From Tardibacter chloracetimidivorans (GTDB lineage Bacteria; Pseudomonadota; Alphaproteobacteria; Sphingomonadales; Sphingomonadaceae): a stretch of DNA of 64,000 bases. The notes below the pieces were generated by a model. It saw only the letters and a list, made by a program, of their open reading frames with translations, was not told the DNA's origin and did no database searches. Below, piece after piece: positions 34,293-42,747 of this stretch. The DNA lies in the NCBI RefSeq assembly GCF_001890385.1, contig NZ_CP018221.1, forward strand, positions 2,033,501 through 2,097,500. The letters run 5' to 3'. Both the position numbers and the translations under genes were made by a program. Positions within the stretch are counted from its first letter, which is position 1; each line of letters begins with the position of its first letter.

Positions 34293-35309
34293 TCAGTGCG
34301 GATGCCTGCATCCAGCACTATGCCGGCCGGCCAGGCATTCGGCTCGGCGGTTGGCGTGACGCGCCATCATGTCGAAAATGCGCATGAAATCCGTCTCGGC
34401 GTTCGGATGACCCCATTGGCGAAACAGGAAGTTCACGCTGCCAGTCACCCGTTCGGGGCAAAGCCAGGAGTCATAAGGGGGATCGAAGACGATTTCGTCC
34501 GCGGCTTCTTCGACCGCCATTCCGGCTTCAAACCGAAGACGCGCTTCGCGGCGAAGCGTTTCCAGATAGGTCTTGAACATCCGCACGCCGGCCTTGTCCG
34601 TCAGCGGCCCGTGGCCCGGCACGACGACATCGATGTCCAAGCCGAGCATGAAGTCGCACGCGGCAAGCCAGCCATCGAGCGAGCCCTCCCAGATCGCTGG
34701 ATGAACGTCCATAAAAAGAAGATCGCCGGTATAGACCGTTCGGTCCTGCACCGAGTGAATCACCGTGTCTCCCGTGGTGTGCGCCGGGCCAACATTGAAA
34801 AGATGCACATCCTTGTCGCCGACCTTGAGCGCGAGTTCGCGTTCGAAAGTTTCCGTAGGGGGCACCAGTATATTGTCTTTGAAGTCGAAATTCTTTCCCC
34901 AGGCGGCGATGAGCTGCGCTCCCTCGCCAAGCGTGTCCGCATCGTCGATAATCGCCTGGAGCTTTTCGGGAGTTAGCTTGAAAAACTCCCCCGCGGTCGG
35001 CGCTGAGGTGATGATACGCGCGCTACCCGCAACCCGGTTGCCATAGGTGTGGTCGCCGTCTGCATGAGTATTGACGAGCATGTCGATTTGCCGTGCCGCG
35101 GGGCTTGCATCGCGCATTGCGCTTAGCATCGAGCGCGTCATATGAGGATCATATAGCGTATCGACGAGAAGCGAGCACTCCCCGCTTGTGATCAATCCGG
35201 CATTGCTCCAGCCCCATGAACCATCCGGCTCAATCCAGGCCCAGCAGCCGTTGCCAATTTCATGCAGCCCTTTGTTGAACCGTACCATAACAGGATCAAG
35301 ACCTCCCAT
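34293..35309 (-). CDS. MBL-fold metallo-hydrolase
   Basis: The protein is about 338 residues from the ATG at 35309 (a start at 35330 is also possible). The metallo-beta-lactamase zinc motif is NTHADGDH, with further ligands in HTTGDTV, YTGDLLF and VVPGHGP. The C-terminal 100 residues resemble the alkyl-sulfatase/quinoprotein-relay-type MBL proteins found in degradation clusters. It hydrolyses an unknown ester, lactone or thioester. It is divergent from the TetR gene at 35443, which is therefore its probable regulator. Confidence 0.85.
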   Translation of the reverse strand: MGGLDPVMVRFNKGLHEIGNGCWAWIEPDGSWGWSNAGLITSGECSLLVDTLYDPHMTRSMLSAMRDASPAARQIDMLVNTHADGDHTYGNRVAGSARIITSAPTAGEFFKLTPEKLQAIIDDADTLGEGAQLIAAWGKNFDFKDNILVPPTETFERELALKVGDKDVHLFNVGPAHTTGDTVIHSVQDRTVYTGDLLFMDVHPAIWEGSLDGWLAACDFMLGLDIDVVVPGHGPLTDKAGVRMFKTYLETLRREARLRFEAGMAVEEAADEIVFDPPYDSWLCPERVTGSVNFLFRQWGHPNAETDFMRIFDMMARHANRRAECLAGRHSAGCRHPH

Positions 35310-35327
35310 ATCTCGTCGATTCGATAT

Positions 35328-35427
35328 CAATCAATCAGATGAATGTCAAAGGGGCATCGCATACGACGGAGGCCTCTTGCGCGCGATGGGTTCGACCCTT
35401 CAGTTGATTGCGTCGAGCGTTTGATTG
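35328..35427. promoter_or_regulatory. Repeated TTGATTG motifs between divergent MBL and TetR genes
   Basis: In the 133-bp gap, the heptamer TTGATTG occurs at 35404-35410 and 35421-35427, and inverted as CAATCAA at 35328-35334. Such repeats between divergent genes may be binding sites of the TetR regulator. This is position-based inference. Confidence 0.35.
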
Positions 35428-35442
35428 TGGCATCACCGCGCA

Positions 35443-36099
35443 ATGTTGAAAAATGCCCAAGAACAGCCTGAACAGGATGCCATCGATAACACATCCGTTC
35501 GCGACAAGTTGATTGCGGTAGCCGCCTTCCATTTTGCAGAGCATGGCCTCCTGGGCGCCAGCCAACGCGCCATCCAGCGGGAAGTCGGCGTCAACCCAGG
35601 GGCCGCGCACTATTATTTCGGCTCGAAAGAGGCGCTCTACCTCGCAGTTATTGATGATTTCCTTCAACGGAGCCAAGCCGAGCGGCTTGCCAATCTGCAA
35701 GCCCTCCCCCCAGGAGGAAGCTTCGCCGAGCGCCTGCGATACCTGCTTCGGTCCTATCTTGCTCCGCTCCTAAGTGACGCAGATACCAAACGCGGCCATA
35801 GCTATCTTCGTATCGTCGTCGCCCAACTCGCCCATGCCGACATCGGCATGGAGGCAATGGAGGCGCAGCTTCAAGAGCTACGTGAACAGTATGTCGAGCA
35901 ATTGAGCAGGATGTTCCCTGCGGTCCCTCGAAATCGCATCGAGGAAGTGCTGCGCGCTTGCGTGAGCATCGCTGCTGCAATGCCTATCCAGTTGAAGCCC
36001 GAAGCACTGAACAAGCAGAAAATCGACGCGATGATTGAGGACGTAACCGAAATCGCCGCAATGGTGTTTGAACGGCTTTGTGATCCGCACCACCCCTAA
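35443..36099 (+). CDS. TetR family transcriptional regulator
   Basis: This protein has 218 residues from the ATG at 35443 (a TTG 18 bp upstream is an alternative). The helix-turn-helix lies at about residues 20-65 (AVAAFHFAEHGLLGASQRAIQREVGVNPGAAHYYFGSKEAL, here given only to locate LGASQRAIQ and AHYYFGSK). The ligand domain resembles the CerR/TetR_C_36 type. It is divergent from the MBL hydrolase gene and upstream of the P450 gene on the same strand, so it may control both. The effector is unknown. Confidence 0.88.
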   Translation: MLKNAQEQPEQDAIDNTSVRDKLIAVAAFHFAEHGLLGASQRAIQREVGVNPGAAHYYFGSKEALYLAVIDDFLQRSQAERLANLQALPPGGSFAERLRYLLRSYLAPLLSDADTKRGHSYLRIVVAQLAHADIGMEAMEAQLQELREQYVEQLSRMFPAVPRNRIEEVLRACVSIAAAMPIQLKPEALNKQKIDAMIEDVTEIAAMVFERLCDPHHP

Positions 36100-36301
36100 C
36101 GCTGGCGCCAGATACCTTCAGCCCTGTAGAGGCGATTAGCCGCCTCCGCCATGGCGCCGCCGCCTTCTCACAAATCGGAACCCTCGAAAAATCTGCGGCG
36201 GTGGACCGGTTTGCCTCTGGCGAGCCGATGTCCCGCACGCCGTTGAGCGTCGATGTGGATGATCCCGACCCTGGCCAAATCTTCCCCTCAATCTACACGC
36301 C

Positions 36302-36330
36302 TTGACAATCATTCGAATGACTGACAGAAT
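36302..36330 (+). promoter_or_regulatory. P450 promoter with palindromic operator in the spacer
   Basis: A consensus -35 TTGACA (36302-36307) is followed 17 bp later by CAGAAT as a possible -10. The spacer holds a perfect 12-bp palindrome TCATTCGAATGA (36309-36320). A repressor bound here would block RNA polymerase directly. The TetR regulator 200 bp upstream is the obvious candidate. Confidence 0.55.
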
Positions 36331-36363
36331 TTAAATATAATCAATGGGGAGAGGAAGCAGATC

Positions 36364-37662
36364 ATGGCCAGCAAGCACCTGATCTCCGATTCAGCCGTAG
36401 TTCCAGCGCATATCGCAAAGCAGGTGGTGAGTCCGGCTGCATATGCAGACTGGGACGCTATCCATGAAGCGTTCACCGAGTTGCGAAAGACTCTCCCCCT
36501 TGGCCTGGTGGAGGCCCCCGGCTTCGATCCATTTTGGCTGGTCACCAAGCATGCCGACCTTATGGAGATCAGTCGGCAGCCCCTGATTTTCTCCAATAAC
36601 GACCATCGCTGTGCGCTTCTGAGCCAATCCGCGGAAAGGCAATATCTCGAGACTCGCGATGAGGTTCCGTTTATTAGAGCGCTTGTCACGATGGATGCGC
36701 CAGAACATTCTGTCTATCGTCGGCTGACGTTCAAGAACTTTACACCCAAAGGCATTCGCGGTCTTGAGGAAAGTATCCGGGCGCTTGCCGTTGAGTCCAT
36801 TGACGAAATGGCCGCACAAGGAAGCTCGTGTGACTTTGCCGAGAGTGTAGCCCTCCGTTATCCGCTACGAGTGATTCTCTCGCTTATGGGTCTGCCGCGT
36901 GAAGACGAGGATATGATGCTGCGGCTTACGCAGGAGGTCTTCAATCCGCAGGATCCCGACATGAGCAAGACGCGCTCGGACGTCGACGAGAGCGAGGCAA
37001 GTTCATATGATCTCGGTGCGCTTGCCGAATTCAACCAGTTTTTCAGCGACCTTATCAAGGCGCGAAGAGCTAACCCCACCGATGATATTGCATCACTGAT
37101 CGCCAATGCCAGGGTGGACGATAAACTTTTGCCGGACTGGGACGTGGCGAGTCAGTATATCGCGATATTGACGGCCGGGCACGATACGACCAGCTCATCG
37201 ACAGCTGGCGGGGTTGCCGCGTTGGCGGCTGCGCCTGACCAGTTCACCATGATGAAGAACGATCGCTCGCTCATTCCCGCACTGGTCGAGGAATGTGTCC
37301 GATGGACGTCGCCTCTGCTCAGCTTCATGCGGACAGCCGAGCGTGATTATACCTTGCGGGACCAGACCATTCGCAAGGGGGACTGGTTGATGCTGTCATA
37401 CCCATCCGCCAATCGCGACGAGGACGTCTTCGAGGAACCTTTCGTCTTCAAAGCGAACCGCACGCCAAACCCCCAGATCGGGTTTGGATACGGCCCACAT
37501 ATTTGCCTCGGTCAACATTTGGGACGACTTGAGATGCGGATATTCTTCGAAGAGTTTTTTCGGCGCGTGAACTCGGTTGAGCTTACCGGCCATGTCGAGC
37601 GATCGAGGTCGATCAACGTTAGCGCGATCAAACGAATGCCTATCAAATTTACGATGTCCTGA
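36364..37662 (+). CDS. Cytochrome P450
   Basis: This 432-residue soluble bacterial P450 has the I-helix oxygen-activation motif AGHDTTSSS, the K-helix ExxR (EECVR), and the heme-thiolate loop FGYGPHICLGQ with Cys381. It resembles the sphingomonad and actinobacterial CYPs that hydroxylate terpenoid, steroid or aromatic substrates. No ferredoxin or ferredoxin reductase gene lies beside it, so it must borrow electron carriers. It is preceded by a strong-looking promoter with an embedded palindrome. The start ATG follows GGGGAGAGGAAG. Confidence 0.94.
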   Translation: MASKHLISDSAVVPAHIAKQVVSPAAYADWDAIHEAFTELRKTLPLGLVEAPGFDPFWLVTKHADLMEISRQPLIFSNNDHRCALLSQSAERQYLETRDEVPFIRALVTMDAPEHSVYRRLTFKNFTPKGIRGLEESIRALAVESIDEMAAQGSSCDFAESVALRYPLRVILSLMGLPREDEDMMLRLTQEVFNPQDPDMSKTRSDVDESEASSYDLGALAEFNQFFSDLIKARRANPTDDIASLIANARVDDKLLPDWDVASQYIAILTAGHDTTSSSTAGGVAALAAAPDQFTMMKNDRSLIPALVEECVRWTSPLLSFMRTAERDYTLRDQTIRKGDWLMLSYPSANRDEDVFEEPFVFKANRTPNPQIGFGYGPHICLGQHLGRLEMRIFFEEFFRRVNSVELTGHVERSRSINVSAIKRMPIKFTMS

Positions 37663-37705
37663 CGCATTTCGGATGAAGTTAGTCCAGAGTGCAGCGCGCT
37701 TGAGC

Positions 37706-38587
37706 CTATCTGGCAAAATAGGCCGGCTGGGCCAGGTCGGCGAGCAAAGTCGGCCCAGTCGGCCTCCAGCCGGTGGTTTCGCGCGTGCGAGCGCTTGATG
37801 CGGGAGCATCGGCTGCGGCGAAAGGTGCCAGAGCGCCGAAATGCTCCGGCGGGCGCGCCTCGGCCGGCAGGTCGAGCGCGCGACCGATCGCCTCGGCAAT
37901 CGCGCGGAACGGGACCCCGTCTTCAGCACACGCATGATAGAAGCGAGCCGGCGCCCCCGCTTCCAGCGCCAAGCGATAGAGCCGGCCGGCGTCAGACACA
38001 TGCACCGCAGGCCAGCGATTGGTGCCGTCGCCTATGTAAGCCGATACGCCGGTTTGGCGCGCCAGCCCCGCCAGGATTGCCAGGAAGAGTTGGTCACCGA
38101 TCCCGTGAACCGTGGGGGCGAGCCGGACCGAGCCGACCCTTACACCCCGCTCGGCGAGCGCAGCCGCCGCGACCTCGTTCAATCTGGGAAAGTTGGGATC
38201 GAAAGGTGGCGGCATGTCCGCCTCCGTCACGACCCGGCCAGGGGTGAGCAGCGCCAGCCCGGCGGTGATGAGGATTCGCTTGTCCGTCCCGACCAACGCC
38301 TTGCCCATCGCCTCGATCGCCCGCCGTTCCTGCTCGGCATTCTCGACAAACCTCGAGAAATCATGGTCGAAAGCGAGGTGGATGACCGCATCGGAGTTGC
38401 CGGCCGCCTCGGTGAGCCGGTCAAGGTCGTCAAGGGTGCCGCGCAGCACTTCCACGCCCTTTGCGGTGAGCGCGTTCGCCGAGTTCTCTGACCGTGCCAG
38501 GCCGAGCACCTGGTGCCCGCTGTCCAGCAAGTCATCCACTACCTCATGGCCCACCCAACCGGTGCCGCCCGTCACGAACACGCGCAT
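37706..38587 (-). CDS. NAD-dependent epimerase/dehydratase-like atypical SDR
   Basis: This protein has 293 residues from the ATG at 38587 (AGGAG upstream). It begins MRVFVTGGTGWVGHEVVDDLL, the extended/atypical SDR nucleotide motif. The usual YxxxK pair is not obvious, placing it with the NmrA/SDR_a5-type NAD(P)-binding proteins. It is divergent from an XRE-type regulator with a 103-bp gap, the common pairing for this family: MmyB-like regulators often sit beside one inducible SDR gene. Function is probably reduction of a small carbonyl compound or redox sensing. Confidence 0.84.
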   Translation of the reverse strand: MRVFVTGGTGWVGHEVVDDLLDSGHQVLGLARSENSANALTAKGVEVLRGTLDDLDRLTEAAGNSDAVIHLAFDHDFSRFVENAEQERRAIEAMGKALVGTDKRILITAGLALLTPGRVVTEADMPPPFDPNFPRLNEVAAAALAERGVRVGSVRLAPTVHGIGDQLFLAILAGLARQTGVSAYIGDGTNRWPAVHVSDAGRLYRLALEAGAPARFYHACAEDGVPFRAIAEAIGRALDLPAEARPPEHFGALAPFAAADAPASSARTRETTGWRPTGPTLLADLAQPAYFAR

Positions 38588-38690
38588 CGCAAAATCTCCT
38601 GATAGTACGCCGACGGTTGTCGGGGGGAGCATCTCTGGTGTAAAGTTGAGAGCTTATCCTGGTATAATCCCCAACAGGCTCCATCCCTTT

Positions 38691-39572
38691 ATGCCCTGCG
38701 ACAACCCGCTTGGTGCCTATCTCCGCGAACGCCGCACCCGTCTCGACCCAGTAGCTCTGGGCTATGCCGGCGGCCGGCGGCGCACACCCGGCCTACGGCG
38801 CGAGGAGGTGGCGCAGCGTGCCGGAATCAGCGCCACTTGGTACAGCTGGCTGGAGCAGGGTCGCGGCGGCGCGCCCTCCGCCCATGCGCTGGATCGGCTC
38901 GCCGACGCCCTCATGTTGACGGAGGCAGAGCGCGAACACGTGTTCCTGCTGGGGCTCGGCCGGCCGCCGGAAGTCCGTTACCAGCCGCCGGGCGGGGCGA
39001 CGCCGCGGCTGCAGCGCGTGCTCGACGCGCTGGACGCCTGCCCAGCTATGATCCGGACCGCCGCCTGGGACGTGGTCGCCTGGAACCGGGCCGCCGCCGC
39101 CGTATTCACTGACTACGGTGCGCTGCCACCGGCGGAGCGTAATCTTCTCCGCCTGATCTTCCTCGATCCCGAGACACGCGCGGCCGATTTCGACTGGGAG
39201 AGCGTCGCGCGGTTCATAGTCGGGGTCTTCCGGGGCGACGCCGCGCGCGCCGGCGCGGCTGCGACCGTGCAGCCGCTGGTGGACGAGCTGTGCGCGAAAA
39301 GCCCCGACTTTGCTGCAATGTGGGGCGACAGCGAGGTACACAGCGCCTGCGAGGGTCTGAAGCGCCTGCGCCACCCTCAACTCGGCAAGATCGCACTCGA
39401 ATTTTCAGCGTTCGCTGTCCATGGCCGGCCGGATCTCACCTTGCTGGTGTATACACCCCTCTCGGCCGACGACGCGACCCGGATCCGGGCGCTTGCCGCG
39501 CCCTGCATCGCTGCGACAGCGGCAATGCCGGATCATTGCGGTAGGCGCTGGGGCGCTCCCGAGGTGGACTGA
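38691..39572 (+). CDS. XRE family regulator, MmyB-like, with an IS-derived tail
   Basis: This protein has 293 residues from the ATG at 38691. The N-terminal helix-turn-helix (LRREEVAQRAGISATWYSWLEQG) is followed by the MmyB-like ligand domain (MIRTAAWDVVAWNRAAAAVF, NLLRLIFLDPETR, RPDLTLLVYTP). This is the usual layout of repressors divergent from an SDR gene. The last 15-20 residues (about AAMPDHCGRRWGAPEVD) are read from an inserted IS5-family remnant, so the natural C-terminus is lost. The conserved domains are complete and the protein may still work. Confidence 0.87.
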   Translation: MPCDNPLGAYLRERRTRLDPVALGYAGGRRRTPGLRREEVAQRAGISATWYSWLEQGRGGAPSAHALDRLADALMLTEAEREHVFLLGLGRPPEVRYQPPGGATPRLQRVLDALDACPAMIRTAAWDVVAWNRAAAAVFTDYGALPPAERNLLRLIFLDPETRAADFDWESVARFIVGVFRGDAARAGAAATVQPLVDELCAKSPDFAAMWGDSEVHSACEGLKRLRHPQLGKIALEFSAFAVHGRPDLTLLVYTPLSADDATRIRALAAPCIAATAAMPDHCGRRWGAPEVD

Positions 39573-39968
39573 CCACCAAAATCCACATGCTCGCCGACGC
39601 GCTGGGCCGACCGCTGCGCTTCATCGTCACCGCAGGCCAGGTGGGCGACGTCACCCAATCTCCTGCCCTGCTCGAAGGACAGACAGGCGGTGCGGTGCTG
39701 GCCGACAAAGCATATGACAGCAATGTCTTGCGCGCCATCATCGCCCAAATAGGCGCTATCGCCGTGATCCCTTCAAACCGCACCCCCAAGGTCGTCTTCC
39801 CGCACGACGCCATTGTCTACAAACAGCGCAGTCGCATCGAGCAATGCTTCAACCACCTCAAGCACTGCCGTCGCTTCGCCACGCGCTACGAACGCCGCAC
39901 AATCCATTTCATAGGCTTCGCATTCCTCGCCGCCGCAATGGACTGGCTACGCTGAATGTCGATCCGTC
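39515..39968 (+). mobile_element. Remnant of an IS5-family element
   Basis: The 3' half of an IS5-family transposase (GRSRGGLTTKIHMLADALG onward) runs to AAAMDWLR and a stop, then to an end resembling IS427-type termini directly before CTAG (39969-39972). The 5' half is missing and a TAG interrupts the frame just before the visible part. It is a different element from the two IS5-family copies elsewhere. It sits between two convergent genes and supplies the tails of both. The left border is approximate. Confidence 0.75.
39587..39955 (+). pseudogene. IS5-family transposase fragment (C-terminal 122 residues)
   Basis: Residues from MLADALGRPLRF to the end hold the second catalytic aspartate (VLADKAYDSN) and the glutamate region (RSRIEQCFNHLKHCRRFATRYE). 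The N-terminal domain and first aspartate are absent, so it is inactive. Confidence 0.85.
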
Positions 39969-41146
39969 CTAGCATGGTCGCGCTTGATCTTCTTGGCGAG
40001 CGACCATTTGTGGACTTCGGTCGGGCCGTCATAGATGCGGAACGCGCGGATCTCGCGGAATATCTGCTCGACCACCGTATCGCCCGACACGCCGGTGCCG
40101 CCCATCACCTGGATGCAGCGGTCGGCGACCCGGTAGAGCGCCTCCGACACCGCAACCTTGGCCATCGAGCTTTCGACTGTGCCCAGCGAGCCGCCATCGA
40201 GCACATCGGCGCACCAGTCGATCATCAACTCGGCCTGCTTCAGGTCGATCAGGTTTTCCGCGAGCATGAAGCCGACGCCTTCATGATCGACCAGCTTCTT
40301 GCCGAAGGCCTCGCGGCGGCAGGCATAGTTGGAGGCGATCTCCTGCGCGCGCATGGCGCTCCCCAACCAGCGCATGCAGTGCGACAGACGCGCCGGCGAC
40401 AGGCGGACCTGCGCATATTTGAAGCCGGCATGGGGCTCTCCCAGGATATTCGCCACCGGCACGCGCAGGCCGTCAATCGTCACGATCGCGTGCCCGCCCG
40501 GCATCGAGCTGTCGATGGTGTGGGGGATGCGGTCGATCCGGATCGCGGGATCAGGCAGGTCCACCAGGAACATCGTCGCCGCGATCCCTCCTGATCCGTC
40601 ATCGGTGCGCGCCATGATGATCGCGATCTTCGCCCCCGCAAAGCCGGTGGCGAAGGCCTTGCGGCCGGAGATAACCCACTCGTCACCCTGCTGCACCGCC
40701 ACGGTTTGCAGCATTGAAGGATCGGATCCCGCGCCGCCCTCGGCAGCAGGCTCGGTCATCAGGAAGGCGGAACGGGCGTTGCCGGCGACCATGGGGGCGA
40801 GGAAATGCGCCTTCTGCGCGGCCGTTGCCACGCTGCCCAGCAGCAACATATTGCCCTCGTCGGGCGCGGCGGTGTTGAGAGCCAGCGGGCCGAGCGGAGA
40901 CAGGCCGGAAGCCTGGAGGACCCGTGCGGTAGCCCGCTGGCTCAGGTGGCTACCGTCGGCGCGGATATGCGGCGTCAGCAGGCCCGCGGCGCGCGCCTTG
41001 TCGCGCATTTCGGCGACGAGGCTGTCGAGCGGACCATGGCTATCGCGTCGCGCATCGCTCTCATAGGGTATGATCTGCTCGCGCACGAAGGCTTCCACCC
41101 GCGCCGCAAGCGCGACGGCATCCTCGTCTGGACGAGCGGCAGCCAA
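39947..41146 (-). CDS. Acyl-CoA dehydrogenase, ACAD10/11-like
   Basis: This 399-residue protein has FAD-site segments (FLMTEPAAEGGAGSDP, ISGRKAFATG) and the C-terminal RIYDGPTEVHKWSLAKKI pattern, in which the usual YEG is YDG, as in ACAD10/11-like enzymes. It begins with TTG at 41146, 6 bp after the stop of the upstream MDR gene, so it is probably translationally coupled. Its last residues (about RTDRHSA) and stop codon lie in the IS5-family remnant, so the original tail is lost, probably only a few residues. Likely role: alpha,beta-dehydrogenation of a branched or hydroxylated acyl-CoA. Confidence 0.86.
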   Translation of the reverse strand: MAAARPDEDAVALAARVEAFVREQIIPYESDARRDSHGPLDSLVAEMRDKARAAGLLTPHIRADGSHLSQRATARVLQASGLSPLGPLALNTAAPDEGNMLLLGSVATAAQKAHFLAPMVAGNARSAFLMTEPAAEGGAGSDPSMLQTVAVQQGDEWVISGRKAFATGFAGAKIAIIMARTDDGSGGIAATMFLVDLPDPAIRIDRIPHTIDSSMPGGHAIVTIDGLRVPVANILGEPHAGFKYAQVRLSPARLSHCMRWLGSAMRAQEIASNYACRREAFGKKLVDHEGVGFMLAENLIDLKQAELMIDWCADVLDGGSLGTVESSMAKVAVSEALYRVADRCIQVMGGTGVSGDTVVEQIFREIRAFRIYDGPTEVHKWSLAKKIKRDHARTDRHSA

Positions 41147-41151
41147 ATTGC

Positions 41152-42150
41152 TCAGGCCCGTTGGTCGATGGCTACGACGGTCTTGCCGACAGCCTGCCGG
41201 TTCGCCATTGCCGCGATGCGGTCTGCAGCCTGCTCGAGCGGCACCACGCGCGGCGCAGGCGGGGCGAGCCGACCGCCTTCCATCAGGCCAAACAGGGCGC
41301 TCATATGCTGCGCGAACAGGCCAGGCACCCGGCCCACCGTCTCACCCCAGCTCACGCCGACGACGTCCGCCGACTTGAGCAGCACGATGTTCGCCGCATA
41401 TTCGGGCAGGCCAGCCGCGAAGCCGAGCACCAGCTGACGCCCGCCCCATGCAAGCGCCCGAAGCGCGGCGGTGCCGTAAAGCCCGCCAACCGGATCGCAT
41501 ACCACATCGAACAGCCGGTCACCCGCCTGTTCCTTGAACAATTTGGTCAGAGACGCCTTGTCCCCGCCTTCGGCCGGATAGACAAAGGCCTCGTCCGCCC
41601 CCAAGGCGCGCGCCGCCTCGGCCTTCTCGGCCGACGATGCAGCAGCCACCACGACCGCGCCGAGCGCCTTGCCGAGCAGCACCGCGGCCTGGCCGACACC
41701 ACCCGAGGCACCCGTCACCAGCATCTTCTCGCCCGGCTGCAGGCGCGCGCGATCCGCGAGCGCGTGCCACACCGTGCCATAGGTCACGACCAGCGATGCG
41801 GCGATGGCATCGTCGAGCCCGGCGGCGATCGGCGCCGTCAGATGAACATCGGCGACAACATATTCGGCGATCCCGCCATAGGGTACGAACGCCACCGCGC
41901 GCTGGTCAACCAGCGCCGCATCGACGCCCTCCCCGACTTCGTCGACAATGCCGGCGACCTCGATCCCCGGCGAGAAGGGCCTCGGCGGACGGATCTGGTA
42001 GCGGTCCTCGATGATCAGCGCGTCGGGGAAATTGAGCCCCGCTACGGCGACCTTCAGCCGGACCTGGCCCGCCCCGGGGCTAGGCCGGGGCACTGTTCCC
42101 ACCCGCAGACTGTCGGCCTTGCCGGGCGCATCGCTGAGCAACGCCGTCAT
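41152..42150 (-). CDS. NADPH:quinone oxidoreductase-type MDR protein
   Basis: This protein has 332 residues from the ATG at 42150, chosen because family members begin with an MxALL-like strand; a longer start at 42219 is possible. It has the quinone reductase pattern LKVAVAGLNFPDALIIEDRYQ, SPGIEVAGIVDEVG, and the nucleotide motif VTGASGGVGQAAVLLGKALGA. No zinc ligands are present. It is directly upstream of and coupled to the acyl-CoA dehydrogenase gene. It probably reduces an enoyl or quinone intermediate. Confidence 0.87.
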   Translation of the reverse strand: MTALLSDAPGKADSLRVGTVPRPSPGAGQVRLKVAVAGLNFPDALIIEDRYQIRPPRPFSPGIEVAGIVDEVGEGVDAALVDQRAVAFVPYGGIAEYVVADVHLTAPIAAGLDDAIAASLVVTYGTVWHALADRARLQPGEKMLVTGASGGVGQAAVLLGKALGAVVVAAASSAEKAEAARALGADEAFVYPAEGGDKASLTKLFKEQAGDRLFDVVCDPVGGLYGTAALRALAWGGRQLVLGFAAGLPEYAANIVLLKSADVVGVSWGETVGRVPGLFAQHMSALFGLMEGGRLAPPAPRVVPLEQAADRIAAMANRQAVGKTVVAIDQRA

Positions 42151-42244
42151 CACGGCGGCTTCGACCCCGCCGGTCACCGGCTGCCGCCAATCAGCGTCCA
42201 ACGACGGCATGTTGGGCATGCGCTTGCAACCCGACGATCCACGT

Positions 42245-42420
42245 TCATACTTGCCTCACTGCCGTGGCAAATCCACCATCAAGCCATATTAGCGGCGAGA
42301 TGCCCTCGTCGTTAACAATTCTTTCTGCCTGCCCGATAATGCGCGTCCGAGTACCTATGTCGATCACCTGGATTTCCTGCAGACGAGGCTGGCGAGAGCA
42401 CCAACCGACCCGTTGCATGG
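42245..42420 (-). pseudogene. Possible C-terminal remnant of a flavin reductase-like protein
   Basis: An open frame without a good start reads ...RLQEIQVIDIGTRTRIIGQAERIVNDEG then PLIWLDGGFATAV and a stop. This resembles the last strand pair of flavin reductase-domain proteins (IIxGxVExI...PLxYxxGxY). The N-terminal two thirds are not found upstream. It lies 26 bp before the longest start of the MDR gene. Confidence 0.35.
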
Positions 42421-42747
42421 CGGAATTGATCGCTGACGGCGGCCAAGGTCACCATAACTCGTCAATTTCCCTGAGCCGGAGCCGGGTGTATACCAACCGG
42501 AAATGATCGCGAGTAGCAGTTCGCTACCTGCTGAAGATTTTGCGGGCCATAGGAGTGAACCCCAATGTTGCAGAAGATTACGTTCTGAATTAGCGGCATG
42601 ATGACTTCCGCCGCCGCGGTTGACGCTCATGTAAATCGCGGCAGAAACTATTGCCGTGCAGAAACGTGCTGCCAAGCCTCCGAAAGCCGAGACTGAAATG
42701 CGGGCGCGGCGTCGCCGCCTCTTTAGCGAGAAAGATGGGAGCATCCT
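42421..42747. other. Intergenic region upstream of the aldo/keto reductase gene
   Basis: There is no convincing gene on either strand. It must hold the promoter of the aldo/keto reductase gene. I see no clear hairpin or repeat. Confidence 0.4.
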
